A stretch of 64,000 bases of DNA from Bradyrhizobium sp. GTDB lineage: Bacteria; Pseudomonadota; Alphaproteobacteria; Rhizobiales; Xanthobacteraceae. A program made the translations under genes and the position numbers. The notes beneath the pieces were generated by a model. It saw only the letters and a program-made list of their open reading frames with translations. It was not told the origin of the DNA and made no database searches. This document shows positions 1 to 10,264 of this stretch, piece after piece; the stretch's first letter is position 1, and every line of letters begins with the position of its first letter. Where the stretch lies: positions 57,229-121,228 of the forward strand of contig NZ_JAUSLT010000036.1 of assembly GCF_030646015.1 (NCBI RefSeq), read 5' to 3'.

Positions 1-638
1 TCCAGGAAATTACGACACGTGCCGGGCGCGTCTGCGATACCCTGCAGCAACGCCGGTCGGCGGTGCGGGAATCCGATCGCGTGCTGGTCGATCAACTGCT
101 GGCGCAGCGTGCGACCCTGAACGATCGCCTCGGCGCACTGCTGCCGCCGGATATCGGCGGCCTCAATATCCGTCACCACGGCGATTTCCACCTCGGACAG
201 ATGCTGATCGCCAAGGACGACATCTTCATTATCGATTTCGAGGGCGAGCCCCGACGCAGCCTGGCCGATCGACGGCGCAAGGCCCCCGCGGCCCGCGATG
301 TTGCCGGCCTGATCCGCTCGATCGACTATTCGGCAACCGCAGCACTTGAGCGCGCGCTCAATGTGGCGCCGGACGAGCAGGGCAAGCTCGGCGCCGCGCT
401 GTCGGAATGGCGCGACCGTTCGACGGCGGCGTTCCTTGCCGCCTATCGCGACACCATGACCAACCCGCTGCTGTGGCCTGCCGAGCCGCAGGCGAGCGAA
501 CAGATGCTGAATTTCTTCCTGCTCGAGAAAGCCATCTACGAGATCGAATACGAACTCGCTCACCGGCACGACTGGCTGCGCGTCCCGCTGACCGGCGCGC
601 TTCGTATCCTGTCCCAACAACCCAACGGGGCCTCATGA
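1..638 (+). CDS. Maltokinase end of a TreS/Pep2-type trehalose synthase (5' partial)
   Basis: The reading frame is open from the window edge (frame starting at base 3), so this is the 3' end of a longer gene. The visible protein has the aminoglycoside-phosphotransferase-like maltokinase signature [11 protein letters not shown] followed by DFEGEP, which in Pep2/Mak proteins form the catalytic Asp and metal-binding segments. In many bacteria this domain is fused behind the GH13 trehalose synthase TreS; together they interconvert trehalose and maltose and phosphorylate maltose to maltose-1-phosphate for GlgE. Whether the upstream half is TreS cannot be seen here. The stop TGA overlaps the glgB start by 4 bp (ATGA), so the two are probably translationally coupled. 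Confidence 0.85.
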   Translation, partial: QEITTRAGRVCDTLQQRRSAVRESDRVLVDQLLAQRATLNDRLGALLPPDIGGLNIRHHGDFHLGQMLIAKDDIFIIDFEGEPRRSLADRRRKAPAARDVAGLIRSIDYSATAALERALNVAPDEQGKLGAALSEWRDRSTAAFLAAYRDTMTNPLLWPAEPQASEQMLNFFLLEKAIYEIEYELAHRHDWLRVPLTGALRILSQQPNGAS

Positions 639-2782
639 CCAAACTGTCCGCCGAGGCCTATGCGATCGTCGAAGGCCGCCATTCCGACCCCTTCCATTAT
701 CTCGGCCTCCATGCCGAGGGGGACAAGAGCGTGGTGCGTGCGTTCCTCCCCGAGGCCTCCAATGTCGAGGCCGTCGGCGAGCATGGCGAGACGGCGGCGT
801 TGGCGCGCGTCCATGACGCCGGCCTGTTTGTCGGCGCGATGCCCAATGGCTCCAAACGCTATCAGCTGCGCGCCCGGTTCGGCGACACCGTGGTCGATCT
901 CGACGATCCCTATCGCTTCCCACCCGTGCTGACCGATTTCGACCTGTATCTCCTGGGTGAGGGCACGCACCAGCGCATCTACGACAAGCTCGGCGCGCAT
1001 CCGATCACGCTGGACGGCGTTCCCGGCGTGGCCTTCGTGGTACTGGCCCCCAATGCCAAGCGGGTCAGCGTGGTCGGCGACTTCAATTTCTGGAATCCGC
1101 GGCGGCATCCGATGCGGGTGCGCGGCGCCGGCTATTGGGAGCTGTTCGTGCCCCATGCCACGTCAGGCGATCACTATAAGTTCGATATCATCGGTCCGCA
1201 CGGCGAACAGTTGCCGCTAAAATCCGACCCGATGGCGTTTGCCGCCGAAATCCGCCCGAGCAGCGCTTCGATCGTATTCGACGAGGCAAAACTGCCGCGT
1301 CCGCGCCCGGCGCCCTCCGGCATCAACGCGCTCGGCGCGCCGATGTCGATCTACGAGGTCCATCTCGGCTCGTGGCGGCGCCACGATAACAACGAATGGC
1401 TGAGCTATCGCGAGCTCGCCGAGCAGTTGCCGCATTATGTGAAGGATCTCGGCTTCACCCATGTCGAGTTCCTGCCCGTCAGCGAGCATCCGTTCGACGG
1501 CTCATGGGGCTATCAGCCGACCGGCATGTACGCGCCGACCAGCCGGTTCGGCACGCCGGAAGATTTTTCCGCGCTGATCGATGCCTTTCATCGCGAAGGC
1601 ATCGGTGTGTTGCTGGACTGGGTGCCCGGTCATTTCCCTGACGATCCGCACGGCCTCGCCAATTTCGACGGCACCGCGCTCTATGAACACGCCAACCCGC
1701 TGCAGGGCCGGCACATGGACTGGGGCACGCTGATCTACAATTACGGCCGCACCGAAGTGGTCAATTTTCTGGTGTCGAACGCCCTGTTCTGGCTGGAGCG
1801 CTATGCCATCGACGGCCTGCGCGTCGATGCGGTGGCCTCGATGCTGTATCTCGACTACAGCCGTCCGGCCGGCGGCTGGATTCCGAACAAATATGGCGGC
1901 CGGGAAAATCTCGAGGCGGTCGACTTCCTGCGCCGCTTCAACACCGAACTATACGCCCGCTTTCCGCAGGCCACCACGGCGGCCGAAGAATCGACCGCGT
2001 GGCCGCAGGTGTCGCGTCCCGTCGAGTATGGCGGGCTCGGCTTCGGCTACAAATGGAACATGGGCTGGATGCACGACACGCTGAATTACATCAGCAAGGA
2101 TCCGATCCACCGCAAGCATCATCACGGCGATATCCTGTTCGGCCTGCATTACGCCTTCTCGGAAAACTTCATCCTGCCGCTGTCGCATGACGAGGTCGTC
2201 CACGGCAAACGCTCGCTGCTGGGCCGGATGCCGGGCGACGACTGGCAGCGTTTTGCGAATCTGCGCGCTTATTACTCCTTCATGTTCGCGCATCCCGGCA
2301 AGAAGCTGATGTTCATGGGCTGCGAGTTCGGCCAGGAGCGCGAATGGAATCACGACCGCGCGCTCGACTGGCATCTGCTCGAACAGCCAAAGCACGGCGG
2401 CATCCACAGCCTGATCCGCGACCTCAACAGGCTCTATTCGTCGCTGCCGGCGCTGCATGAACTGGATTGCGATCCCGCCGGGTTCGAATGGGTGGTGACC
2501 GACGATGCCGCCGGCAACGTGTTCGGCTTCATCCGCAAGGGCAACGATGCCCGCGCGCGCTGCCTCGTCGTCGTCAATTTTTCACCAAACGTCTATCATG
2601 ACTACCCCGTTCGCGTGCCGTTCACCGGCAAGTGGCGCGAGGTGTTCAACTCGGACTCCGCGCATTACGGCGGCAGCAATGTCGGGAACGTCGGCGAGGT
2701 CCAGACGTTGGAAGGCCTCGTGCCGCAACTCAATCTCACCATTCCCCCACTGGCCGCGATATTTCTCGTACCGGAAAGCTGA
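635..2782 (+). CDS. glgB: 1,4-alpha-glucan branching enzyme GlgB
   Basis: This 715-residue protein introduces alpha-1,6 branches into glycogen-like glucans in the cytoplasm. An N-terminal region and a CBM48-like module (roughly residues 1-225) precede a GH13 barrel with all expected motifs: LLDWVPGHF (region I, about 327-334), GLRVDAV with the nucleophile Asp398, AEEST with the acid/base Glu451, and [10 protein letters not shown] (region IV). Length is typical for the family. I chose the ATG at 635 because it overlaps the upstream stop as ATGA and gives a normal GlgB N-terminus; an open extension back to 407 only repeats the upstream gene in another frame. glgX follows after 3 bases, so this is the second gene of the glucan/trehalose operon. 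Confidence 0.96.
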   Translation: MTKLSAEAYAIVEGRHSDPFHYLGLHAEGDKSVVRAFLPEASNVEAVGEHGETAALARVHDAGLFVGAMPNGSKRYQLRARFGDTVVDLDDPYRFPPVLTDFDLYLLGEGTHQRIYDKLGAHPITLDGVPGVAFVVLAPNAKRVSVVGDFNFWNPRRHPMRVRGAGYWELFVPHATSGDHYKFDIIGPHGEQLPLKSDPMAFAAEIRPSSASIVFDEAKLPRPRPAPSGINALGAPMSIYEVHLGSWRRHDNNEWLSYRELAEQLPHYVKDLGFTHVEFLPVSEHPFDGSWGYQPTGMYAPTSRFGTPEDFSALIDAFHREGIGVLLDWVPGHFPDDPHGLANFDGTALYEHANPLQGRHMDWGTLIYNYGRTEVVNFLVSNALFWLERYAIDGLRVDAVASMLYLDYSRPAGGWIPNKYGGRENLEAVDFLRRFNTELYARFPQATTAAEESTAWPQVSRPVEYGGLGFGYKWNMGWMHDTLNYISKDPIHRKHHHGDILFGLHYAFSENFILPLSHDEVVHGKRSLLGRMPGDDWQRFANLRAYYSFMFAHPGKKLMFMGCEFGQEREWNHDRALDWHLLEQPKHGGIHSLIRDLNRLYSSLPALHELDCDPAGFEWVVTDDAAGNVFGFIRKGNDARARCLVVVNFSPNVYHDYPVRVPFTGKWREVFNSDSAHYGGSNVGNVGEVQTLEGLVPQLNLTIPPLAAIFLVPES

Positions 2783-2785
2783 CGC

Positions 2786-4861
2786 ATGCGACTGACCGCC
2801 GGAACGTCCTCACGCCTCGGTGCAAGCTGGGACGGCCGGGGGACCAACTTTGCGCTGTTCTCAGCCAATGCGCAGAAGGTCGAGCTGTGCCTGTTCGACA
2901 GCCAGGGACGCCGCGAACTCGAACGCATCGAACTGCCGGAGCGCACCGAGGATGTCTGGCACGGCTATCTGAACGACGTGTCGCCGGGCCAGCTCTATGG
3001 CTATCGCGTCCACGGGCCGTATGAGCCCGAGCATGGCCACCGCTTCAACGCCAACAAGCTGCTGATCGATCCCTATGCCAGGCGAACGGCGGGCCGGCTG
3101 GTATGGAGCGATGCGCATTTCGCCTATCGTACCGGCAGCGCGCGCGAGGACCTGTCGTTCGACCGCCGGGACAATGCGCGCGGCATGCCGAAGGCCGTCG
3201 TTGTCGACGAGACCTTCAACTGGGGCCGCCGTGAAACGCGGCCCAATATCCCCTGGGAAGACACCATCATTTATGAGGCGCACGTCAAGGGCCTGACCCA
3301 GAAGCGCGAGGACGTGCCGCCCGGCCTGCGCGGCACCTATGGCGGGCTGTCGTCGCCCGCGATGATCGATCACCTCAAGCGGCTCGGCGTCACCACCATC
3401 GAGCTACTCCCGATCCACGGCTTTGTCGACGACCGCACCCTCGTCGAAAAGAAGCTGGTGAACTACTGGGGCTACAACACGCTGTCGTTCTTCGCGCCGG
3501 AGGCGCGCTATTCGCAGGACAACCCGCTCGACGCCTTCCGCACCACGGTGGCGCGGCTGCACGACGCCGGCATCGAGGTGATGCTCGACGTCGTCTACAA
3601 CCACACCGCCGAGGGCAACCATCTCGGCCCGACGCTGTCGTTCCGCGGCATCGACAATGCGTCCTACTACTGGCTGATGCCCGACAATCCGCGATTCTAC
3701 GACGATTTCACCGGCTGCGGCAGCTCGGTCAACCTCACTCATCCGCGCGTGCTGCAGATGGTGATGGATTCGCTGCGCTACTGGGTCGAGGTCTGCCATG
3801 TCGACGGCTTCCGGTTCGATCTCGCGACCACGCTAGCGCGCGGGCCGAACGGCTATGATCGCAACGCCTCCTTCCTGACCGCGATCCGCCAGGACCCGGT
3901 ACTGGCCTCGGTGAAGCTGGTCGCCGAGCCATGGGACCTCGGCATGGGCGGCTATCAGGTCGGCGCGTTTCCCTCGCAATGGTCGGAGTGGAACGACCGC
4001 TATCGCAGCGCGATGCGGCGCTACTGGAGCGGCGAAGGCAGCCTGATCGGCGAAGTGTCGCGCCGCATGACCGGCTCGTCCGACCTGTTCAACCATGACG
4101 GCCGCACCCAGCGCGCCGGAGTCAATCACATCACCGTCCATGACGGCTTCACGCTGGCGGACCTGTTCAGCTACAACGAGAAGCACAACGAAGCCAACGG
4201 CGAGGACAATCGCGACGGCTCCAGCGACAACCTCAGCAACAATTGCGGCCATGAAGGCCCGACCGACGATCCGGCGATCGTGGCGCTGCGCCGCCAGCTC
4301 CGGAAAAACCAGCTGGCCTGCCTGCTGCTGGCCCAGGGCCTGCCGCTGATCCTGGCCGGCGACGAAGTCGGCAACACCCAGAACGGCAACAACAACGCCT
4401 ATTGCCAGGACAGCGAGATCGGCTGGGTCGGCTGGGAGGGCCTCGGCCGCGAAGGCGACGACCTCACCGACTTCGTCGGTCACATGGCCGAATTGCGCAG
4501 GCGCTTTCCGCAGATCCGCTCGCGCCGCTGGCTCGATGGCCGGCGCGCCGACGGTTCGTATGGCGTGTTGTGGCTGACACCCGCCGCCGAGGAGATGAAG
4601 GAAGAGGACTGGAATTTTCCGGAAGGCCGGTTCCTCGCCTACGTGCTGGGACCATCAGGGGACGGGCAGCAACCGATCTTCATCGTGCTGAACGCAGCCC
4701 CCGAAGAGATCGCGTTCAAACTGCCAGACATGCCGGAGTACCGACACTGGCAACAACTATTGAACACCGCGGACGTTAAGCAGGAGGTCGCGGACTTCGC
4801 GTCGGGAAGCGAGATGAAGGCATCTCCCCGCTCGGTCCTCGCCTTTGCGGGTTCGGCATGA
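2786..4861 (+). CDS. glgX: Glycogen debranching enzyme GlgX
   Basis: GlgX (691 residues) hydrolyses the alpha-1,6 linkages of limit branches, releasing short maltooligosaccharides. An N-terminal CBM48 domain (about 1-155) precedes the GH13 barrel. Catalytic motifs are visible: DVVYNHTAEG (about 268-277), DGFRFDLATTL with nucleophile Asp345, AEPWD with acid/base Glu381, and ITVHDGF for the transition-state His-Asp. The start ATG lies 3 bases after the glgB stop, and the end overlaps treZ by 4 bp. In this setting debranching would supply the linear maltooligosaccharides that TreY and TreZ turn into trehalose. Isoamylase TreX is the close alternative; GlgX and TreX are the same family and the name is partly convention. 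Confidence 0.94.
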   Translation: MRLTAGTSSRLGASWDGRGTNFALFSANAQKVELCLFDSQGRRELERIELPERTEDVWHGYLNDVSPGQLYGYRVHGPYEPEHGHRFNANKLLIDPYARRTAGRLVWSDAHFAYRTGSAREDLSFDRRDNARGMPKAVVVDETFNWGRRETRPNIPWEDTIIYEAHVKGLTQKREDVPPGLRGTYGGLSSPAMIDHLKRLGVTTIELLPIHGFVDDRTLVEKKLVNYWGYNTLSFFAPEARYSQDNPLDAFRTTVARLHDAGIEVMLDVVYNHTAEGNHLGPTLSFRGIDNASYYWLMPDNPRFYDDFTGCGSSVNLTHPRVLQMVMDSLRYWVEVCHVDGFRFDLATTLARGPNGYDRNASFLTAIRQDPVLASVKLVAEPWDLGMGGYQVGAFPSQWSEWNDRYRSAMRRYWSGEGSLIGEVSRRMTGSSDLFNHDGRTQRAGVNHITVHDGFTLADLFSYNEKHNEANGEDNRDGSSDNLSNNCGHEGPTDDPAIVALRRQLRKNQLACLLLAQGLPLILAGDEVGNTQNGNNNAYCQDSEIGWVGWEGLGREGDDLTDFVGHMAELRRRFPQIRSRRWLDGRRADGSYGVLWLTPAAEEMKEEDWNFPEGRFLAYVLGPSGDGQQPIFIVLNAAPEEIAFKLPDMPEYRHWQQLLNTADVKQEVADFASGSEMKASPRSVLAFAGSA

Positions 4862-6624
4862 ATGAGCGGCAATTCGGCGCAAGGCTGACAGCGGACGGCG
4901 CCTGCTTCTCACTGTGGGCGCCGGCGGCGAAACGTGTCGACCTGCTGCTGGACACCCCTCACCCGATGCAGCGCGGCGAAGGCGGCTGGTTTTCCGCCGA
5001 CATCGCCGCTGTAGAGGCCGGCGCGCGCTACAAATTCCGCATCGACGGCGAGATCGACGTGCCCGATCCGGCCTCCGCCTTTCAGCCCGACGATATCAAG
5101 GGTCCGAGCGAGCTGATCGATCACGGCGCTTACCGCTGGCGCGCGGCCGGCTGGCGCGGGCGGCCGTGGCAGGACACCGTGCTGCTCGAAAGCCATGTCG
5201 GCACCTTCACGCCTGACGGCAGCTACCGCGCCATGATCGAAAAACTCGATCATCTGGTGGCGACCGGCATCACCGCGCTGGAATTGATGCCGCTGGCGGA
5301 TTTCGCCGGATCGCGCAACTGGGGCTATGACGGCGTACTGTGGTATGCGCCGGACAGCGCCTATGGACGCCCCGACGATCTCAAGGCGCTGATCGACGAG
5401 GCGCATCTGCACGGGCTGATGGTGTTTCTCGACGTGGTCTATAACCACTTCGGGCCCGAGGGCAATTACCTCGGCCGCTATGCGCCAGAATTCTTCACCG
5501 AGGCGCAGACGCCCTGGGGCAGCGCGATCGACTATCGGGTGCCGCAGGTGCGCGCCTTCGCCATCGGCAACGCGCTGTACTGGCTGCGCGAATACCGCTT
5601 CGATGGACTGCGGCTGGATGCGGTGCATGCCATCGTACAGCTCGGCGAAGTCTCGATGCTCGATGAGCTCAGCCGCGCCGTCGGCGATCTCGCAGTCAAG
5701 ACCGGCCGACATATCCACCTGGTACTTGAAAATGACGATAACATTGCAGGCGTGCTGGATGCCGAGCAGGATCCGCCCCGCGGCAGCTACCGCGCACAGT
5801 GGAACGACGATTTCCATCACGCCTGGCACGTGTTGTTGACCGGCGAGCGCCACGGCTATTACAGCGACTATGCAAAGTCGCCACTGCAGGACATCGCGCG
5901 GGCGCTGGCGTCCGGCTTCGTCTATCAGGGCGAACCCTCGTTGCATCGCGACGGAGCATTGCGCGGCGAGCCCAGCGGTCACTTGACCCCCCTTGCCTTC
6001 GTCAATTTCGTGCAGAACCATGACCAGATCGGCAACCGCGCGCTGGGCGATCGGCTCGAAAGCATCGCACCGCCCAAGGCGATCGAGGGCGCATTGGCGA
6101 TTTTGTTGCTGGCACCGATGGTGCCGATGCTGTTCATGGGCGAGGAATGGGGCTCGAAGGCACCGTTCCCGTTCTTCTGCGACTTCGAGGGCGACCTCGC
6201 CGAGGCCGTGCGGCAGGGGCGGCGCAGGGAATTTGCCGGCGCCGATGCGGAACATGGCGACGAGGTCCCCGATCCGCTCGAGCGATCGACGGCCGAAGCG
6301 GCGGTGCTCGATTGGGATTCACGCGACCAAGCCGATGGGCGCCGGCGGCTGACGCTGGTGCGGGACCTGCTCGCGATCCGTCGCGAAAAAATCATTCCCC
6401 GGCTTGCAGGGGCGGTGTTCGGCGAAGCGCATGCGGCGGACAACGGCTTGCTGACGGCGAGCTGGCGCATGGGCGATGGCGCAGGGCTCCGGCTGATGGC
6501 CAACCTGTCGAATGACGAACTTCCCCGCCCGGAAACCGAACTGACGGGCACGCCGATCTGGGGCGGCGCGGCCAGCGGACCGATTCCGCCGTGGTCGGTA
6601 TTCTGGCGTCTGGATTCGCGATGA
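4858..6624 (+). CDS. treZ: Malto-oligosyltrehalose trehalohydrolase TreZ
   Basis: TreZ (588 residues) cleaves the maltooligosyltrehalose made by TreY, releasing free trehalose. The sequence starts with the short family-typical N-terminus (FGARLTADGACFSLWAPAA) and an E-set/CBM48-like module, then a GH13 barrel: DVVYNHFGPEGNY (about 192-204), FDGLRLDAVHAI with nucleophile Asp254, LVLENDDN with acid/base Glu291, and FVQNHDQIGNR. Length is normal. It starts inside the glgX stop (ATGA, 4863 region junction at 4858-4861) and its own TGA overlaps the treY start, so it is tightly coupled to both neighbours in the operon. Confidence 0.95.
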   Translation: MNERQFGARLTADGACFSLWAPAAKRVDLLLDTPHPMQRGEGGWFSADIAAVEAGARYKFRIDGEIDVPDPASAFQPDDIKGPSELIDHGAYRWRAAGWRGRPWQDTVLLESHVGTFTPDGSYRAMIEKLDHLVATGITALELMPLADFAGSRNWGYDGVLWYAPDSAYGRPDDLKALIDEAHLHGLMVFLDVVYNHFGPEGNYLGRYAPEFFTEAQTPWGSAIDYRVPQVRAFAIGNALYWLREYRFDGLRLDAVHAIVQLGEVSMLDELSRAVGDLAVKTGRHIHLVLENDDNIAGVLDAEQDPPRGSYRAQWNDDFHHAWHVLLTGERHGYYSDYAKSPLQDIARALASGFVYQGEPSLHRDGALRGEPSGHLTPLAFVNFVQNHDQIGNRALGDRLESIAPPKAIEGALAILLLAPMVPMLFMGEEWGSKAPFPFFCDFEGDLAEAVRQGRRREFAGADAEHGDEVPDPLERSTAEAAVLDWDSRDQADGRRRLTLVRDLLAIRREKIIPRLAGAVFGEAHAADNGLLTASWRMGDGAGLRLMANLSNDELPRPETELTGTPIWGGAASGPIPPWSVFWRLDSR

Positions 6625-9416
6625 TGACTGCCGACATCCCGATCGCGACCTATCGCCTGCAGCTGACCGCCGATTTCAATTTCTACGCCGCTGCCGCCGT
6701 CATCCCCTATCTGAAGGCGCTCGGCATCAGCCATCTCTATGCCTCCCCCTTCATGAAGGCGCGCAAGGGCTCTACCCACGGCTACGACATCGTCGATCAC
6801 ACCAAGCTCAATCCCGAGCTGGGCGGCGAGGCCGGCTTTGGGCGCCTGAGCGAGGCGCTGCAGCGGCACGATATCGGCCTGATCCTCGATTTCGTCCCCA
6901 ACCATGTCGGCGTGCATTTCGCCGACAATCCATGGTGGCTCGACGTGCTGGAATGGGGCCCTGCCTCGCCGCACGCGGTCTCGTTCGATATCGACTGGGA
7001 CCAGCTGCCGTACCGCGCCCGCGGCGGCGTGCTGTTGCCGGTGATCGGCTCGTCCTATGGGCAGGCGCTTGAGAGCGGCGAGATCGAGCTGCGCTACGAC
7101 GCGGACGAAGGCAGCTTCTCCGCCTGGTATTTCGAACACCGGCTGCCGATCGCCCCCGAGCGCTACAGCGAGATTTTGCGCAACGTCGTGAAGGAAGCCG
7201 GGGCCGACGACAGCACCGCGGGAAAACGCATTCTCGCACTGGCGGCGCGCTACAAGGGATTGCCGCATCCCAACCGCAAGGAAGCTCCCGCCTTCAAGAC
7301 CGAGTTGAAAGCCATCGACGGCGCCGCGGAGACGATCGCGCGCGGGCTGGACGCCTACCGCGCGGGGCCGGACCGGCCTGCGCAAATTCTGGCGCTGCAT
7401 CATCTGCTGGAGCGCCAGCACTACAAGCTCGGCCATTGGCGATTGGCCTCCAGCGACATCAATTACCGGCGCTTTTTCGACGTCAATACGCTGGCCGGAC
7501 TGCGCGTCGAGGACGCCGGCACGTTCGAGGCCATCCACCTCCTGGTCAAACAACTGATCGCGGACGGCCGGCTGCAGGGCCTGCGGCTCGATCATATCGA
7601 CGGGCTGCGCGATCCCGGGCAATATTTCCAGCGCCTGCGCCGCCTGATCCGGGATGCACAGGGCAAAGACGCAAAACCGTTCTACCTCGTGATCGAGAAA
7701 ATTCTCGGCGAAGGCGAAAAGCTGCATCCGTTCTCCGGCGTGCACGGCACCACGGGATATGAGTGGATGAATGTCATCACCCAGGTGCTGGTCGACGGCA
7801 GCGGCCTCGATCCACTCGACGAGATTTGGCGGCAGGTCAGCAATACCTCGCCAAAACTGGAGCCGCTCCTGAAGGAGGCCAAGCGGCGGGTGCTCGAAAC
7901 CCTGCTGGCCAGCGAATTCACCGTGCTGGCGCGGCTGCTGGCGCGGATCGCCGGCGGACACTATTCCACCCGCGACTATTCCGCCGACAGCCTGCGGCAG
8001 GCGCTCGAACTCTATGTGCTGCATTTTCCGGTCTATCGCACCTATCTGACGTCATCCGCGCCATCGCCGCATGACCGTGCGCTGATTTCGGATACAATCG
8101 AAAAGGCGCGCGCGGGCTGGTTCGCCGCCGACGAGGGCATCTTCGATTTCCTGCGCGACGCGCTGACCATGGACCTGCTCAAGCCGGGCGGGCCGGCGCA
8201 CAGCGCGCCGCGCGTACGCCGCTTCGCCCTGAAGGTGCAGCAGTTCACCGGACCCCTGATGGCGAAGTCGCTGGAGGATACCGCGTTCTACCGCTATCAT
8301 CGCCTGCTCGCGCTCAACGAGGTCGGCGGCGATCCCTCCGCAAGGGCGCTTTCGGTCGATGCCTTTCACGAGATGATGCGGACGCGCGCCGGCGAGTGGC
8401 CGCACGGCATGACCGCGACCGCGACACACGACACCAAGCGCGGCGAGGACGCGCGCGCGCGGATCATGGCGCTGGCCGAACTTCCCGGCGAATGGACCAG
8501 CGCGGTCGGACGATGGAAAATCCTGAACGCGCCGCATCTGGTGATCGAAGGCGAGATGCGCGCGCCGTCGGCCGCGTTCGAATACATGCTGTATCAGGCG
8601 CTGCTCGGCGCCTGGCCGGTGGGCGGCCTGGATGGAATATTTGCAGAGCGGATGCAGGCCTATGCGCTGAAGGCCGCGCGCGAGGGCAAGCAGGAAACCA
8701 GCTGGCTCAATCCCAACCAGGCCTATGAAGCAGGATTGCGCAGCTTCATCGAACGGATTCTTGATCCGACTGTCTCGGCCGAGTTTCTGGATTCGATGGC
8801 AACGCTGGCCAGGCGCGTCGCGCTGCTGGGGGCGCTGAACTCGCTGAGCCAGATCACCTTGAAGGTGACGATGCCCGGCGTGCCGGATTTCTATCAGGGC
8901 ACGGAATTCTGGGATCTGTCGCTGGTCGATCCCGACAACCGCCGGCCGGTGGACTTCGTCGCGCGCGCCGCGGCGCTGCCCGCATTGGAAAATCCGGATT
9001 GGGCTGGTCTCGCGCGGCATTGGCCGGACGGCCATATCAAGCTGGCCTGGACCCGCCGGCTACTGAAGCAGCGCGCCGAGCTCGCCGAATTGTTCGCGCA
9101 TGGCGATTATCAGCCGCTCGAGGTCAGCGGTCCGCACCGCGACCATGTCATCGCCTTTGCGCGGCGCCGGGGCCGCGACGCCGTGATCGTTGCGGTCACG
9201 AAATCGTTCGCGGGCTTCTCGCAGGGCGGCCGCAGCTGGCCGCGCGCGGAAGCCTTTGAAGGCGCGCTTGGTTTGAACGGATATTCGGTGGAGGGGATGG
9301 ACAAAGGCGCGAGGGAGCTGCGCCTCTCCGGGCTGTTCCGGCATCTGCCGGTTGCGGTGCTGAAGGCCAGACTCGAAGGCCCCTTGAAGCCATCCCGCAA
9401 ACGTCTGCGCGCGTAA
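6621..9416 (+). CDS. treY: Malto-oligosyltrehalose synthase TreY
   Basis: TreY (931 residues) is an intramolecular transglucosidase that turns the reducing-end alpha-1,4 bond of a maltodextrin into an alpha,alpha-1,1 bond, giving maltooligosyltrehalose. The N-terminus (PIATYRLQLTADFNF) and the motif YASPFMKARKGSTHGYDIVD are family hallmarks; the GH13 catalytic segments appear as LDFVPNHVGV (about 89-98), LRLDHIDGL (about 320, nucleophile Asp), VIEKILGEGE (acid/base Glu) and TATHDTKRGEDARARI (late His-Asp). I chose the ATG at 6621, which overlaps the treZ TGA; an in-frame start at 6591 would lie inside treZ. It is the last gene of the operon. Confidence 0.95.
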   Translation: MMTADIPIATYRLQLTADFNFYAAAAVIPYLKALGISHLYASPFMKARKGSTHGYDIVDHTKLNPELGGEAGFGRLSEALQRHDIGLILDFVPNHVGVHFADNPWWLDVLEWGPASPHAVSFDIDWDQLPYRARGGVLLPVIGSSYGQALESGEIELRYDADEGSFSAWYFEHRLPIAPERYSEILRNVVKEAGADDSTAGKRILALAARYKGLPHPNRKEAPAFKTELKAIDGAAETIARGLDAYRAGPDRPAQILALHHLLERQHYKLGHWRLASSDINYRRFFDVNTLAGLRVEDAGTFEAIHLLVKQLIADGRLQGLRLDHIDGLRDPGQYFQRLRRLIRDAQGKDAKPFYLVIEKILGEGEKLHPFSGVHGTTGYEWMNVITQVLVDGSGLDPLDEIWRQVSNTSPKLEPLLKEAKRRVLETLLASEFTVLARLLARIAGGHYSTRDYSADSLRQALELYVLHFPVYRTYLTSSAPSPHDRALISDTIEKARAGWFAADEGIFDFLRDALTMDLLKPGGPAHSAPRVRRFALKVQQFTGPLMAKSLEDTAFYRYHRLLALNEVGGDPSARALSVDAFHEMMRTRAGEWPHGMTATATHDTKRGEDARARIMALAELPGEWTSAVGRWKILNAPHLVIEGEMRAPSAAFEYMLYQALLGAWPVGGLDGIFAERMQAYALKAAREGKQETSWLNPNQAYEAGLRSFIERILDPTVSAEFLDSMATLARRVALLGALNSLSQITLKVTMPGVPDFYQGTEFWDLSLVDPDNRRPVDFVARAAALPALENPDWAGLARHWPDGHIKLAWTRRLLKQRAELAELFAHGDYQPLEVSGPHRDHVIAFARRRGRDAVIVAVTKSFAGFSQGGRSWPRAEAFEGALGLNGYSVEGMDKGARELRLSGLFRHLPVAVLKARLEGPLKPSRKRLRA

Positions 9417-9613
9417 AACCTGGCTCAAAACGCGGAAGGCCGCCCGGGATCAAACGGCCGGACGGCCTTGCGGATGTTGTGCCGACTGCGAAGTGGTCGG
9501 TTCCCTTCTCCCGCAAGTGTCGATCTTCCGGATAATTCATTACTGGAAAGTTGAGGAAACGAGCCGCGAAAATACGGTCTTGATGCTGCAATGCGATATC
9601 CGGCGCGGTGGGT

Positions 9614-9925
9614 TCAGTTCTTCTTGCCCAGCAGCAGATTGCCGCGAGCCTTGATCGCGACTTGCGCCGCCTCGGCAAATCGCTGCAACAACCAGGGCAA
9701 GGTCACTTCCAGCCTGACATGATCATCCGCCACGTCGAGATGACCTGACGCCGCCTGCCCGAGCGCGCGGATGCGAAAGATCATGCGATCCTGCTCCCAT
9801 CGCTCCTCATCGACTTTCAGCACGGGGACGCTGGACGCGGCCCGCGTCAGTCCGGTCTTGAGGCGGCGGGTTGCCTCTTCGCGGCCGAGGCGATGCGGAA
9901 TCGAAACCACGAGCGGTGCGGACAT
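9614..9925 (-). CDS. Polyhydroxyalkanoic acid system family protein
   Basis: A 103-residue protein matching the small PHA-granule-region family by its opening (PLVVSIPHRLGREEATRRL) and later segments on a membrane-free alpha/beta fold. Members lie in or near polyhydroxyalkanoate loci and are thought to associate with granules; no enzymatic role is established. I chose the ATG at 9925 because a GGAGG sits 11 bases upstream; ten further in-frame codons upstream would remove it from that site. It converges on treY and stands alone, with no PHA synthase or depolymerase in the window. Family assignment is from memory of the sequence pattern. Confidence 0.75.
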   Translation of the reverse strand: MSAPLVVSIPHRLGREEATRRLKTGLTRAASSVPVLKVDEERWEQDRMIFRIRALGQAASGHLDVADDHVRLEVTLPWLLQRFAEAAQVAIKARGNLLLGKKN

Positions 9926-10090
9926 TTTTTTCAAATCCTCCAACGAACCAAACACATGTAATTCCGTATCGGTCGAAAGGAAGAGCGACGCGATTTTGCG
10001 GTTTCAAATGTGGAACTTTATGGGTTCCCGTTCGTTTTTCCGGCTGAAGGCAGAGTAACGGTGCCCACTGCCGGGCTGGAGGAGATGCAC

Positions 10091-10255
10091 ATGTCAATCG
10101 GTACGATTATTCTCATTATTCTCGTTATCGCCCTGCTCGGCGGCTTCAGCGGCATCGGCGGCGGCCCGTTCTACGGCACCGGTTACTACGGCGGCGGCGG
10201 CCTCGGCCTCGTCATCGTCATCCTGCTGATCCTGCTTCTGCTCGGAAAGCTCTGA
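10091..10255 (+). CDS. DUF3309 family micro-protein
   Basis: A 54-residue very hydrophobic protein: an N-terminal helix (IGTIILIILVIALLGG), a Gly/Tyr-rich middle (GTGYYGGGGLG) and a second hydrophobic helix ending in LLLLGKL. This two-segment plan with a glycine hinge is the DUF3309 pattern widespread in alphaproteobacteria and probably places it in the inner membrane. A strong GGAGGAG lies 6-12 bases upstream; the ATG at 10085, two codons earlier, is an equally possible start. Function is unknown. It is followed at once by a palindromic repeat that also follows ligD on the other strand. Confidence 0.8.
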   Translation: MSIGTIILIILVIALLGGFSGIGGGPFYGTGYYGGGGLGLVIVILLILLLLGKL

Positions 10256-10264
10256 GTCTGACTT

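Noticed and set aside
407..634. In-frame upstream extension of glgB giving 791 residues
   Set aside because: It lies wholly inside the maltokinase reading frame and adds residues unlike any GlgB; the ATG at 635 has the ATGA overlap.
5979..8024. 681-residue open frame on the minus strand opposite treZ/treY
   Set aside because: High G+C content opens antisense frames; the translation is Arg/Gln/Gly-rich with no recognisable domain and lies over two clear enzymes.
9436..9469. Hairpin AAGGCCG/CGGCCTT after treY as a terminator
   Set aside because: The stem is short with a 20-base loop and no T-run; support is too weak to annotate.
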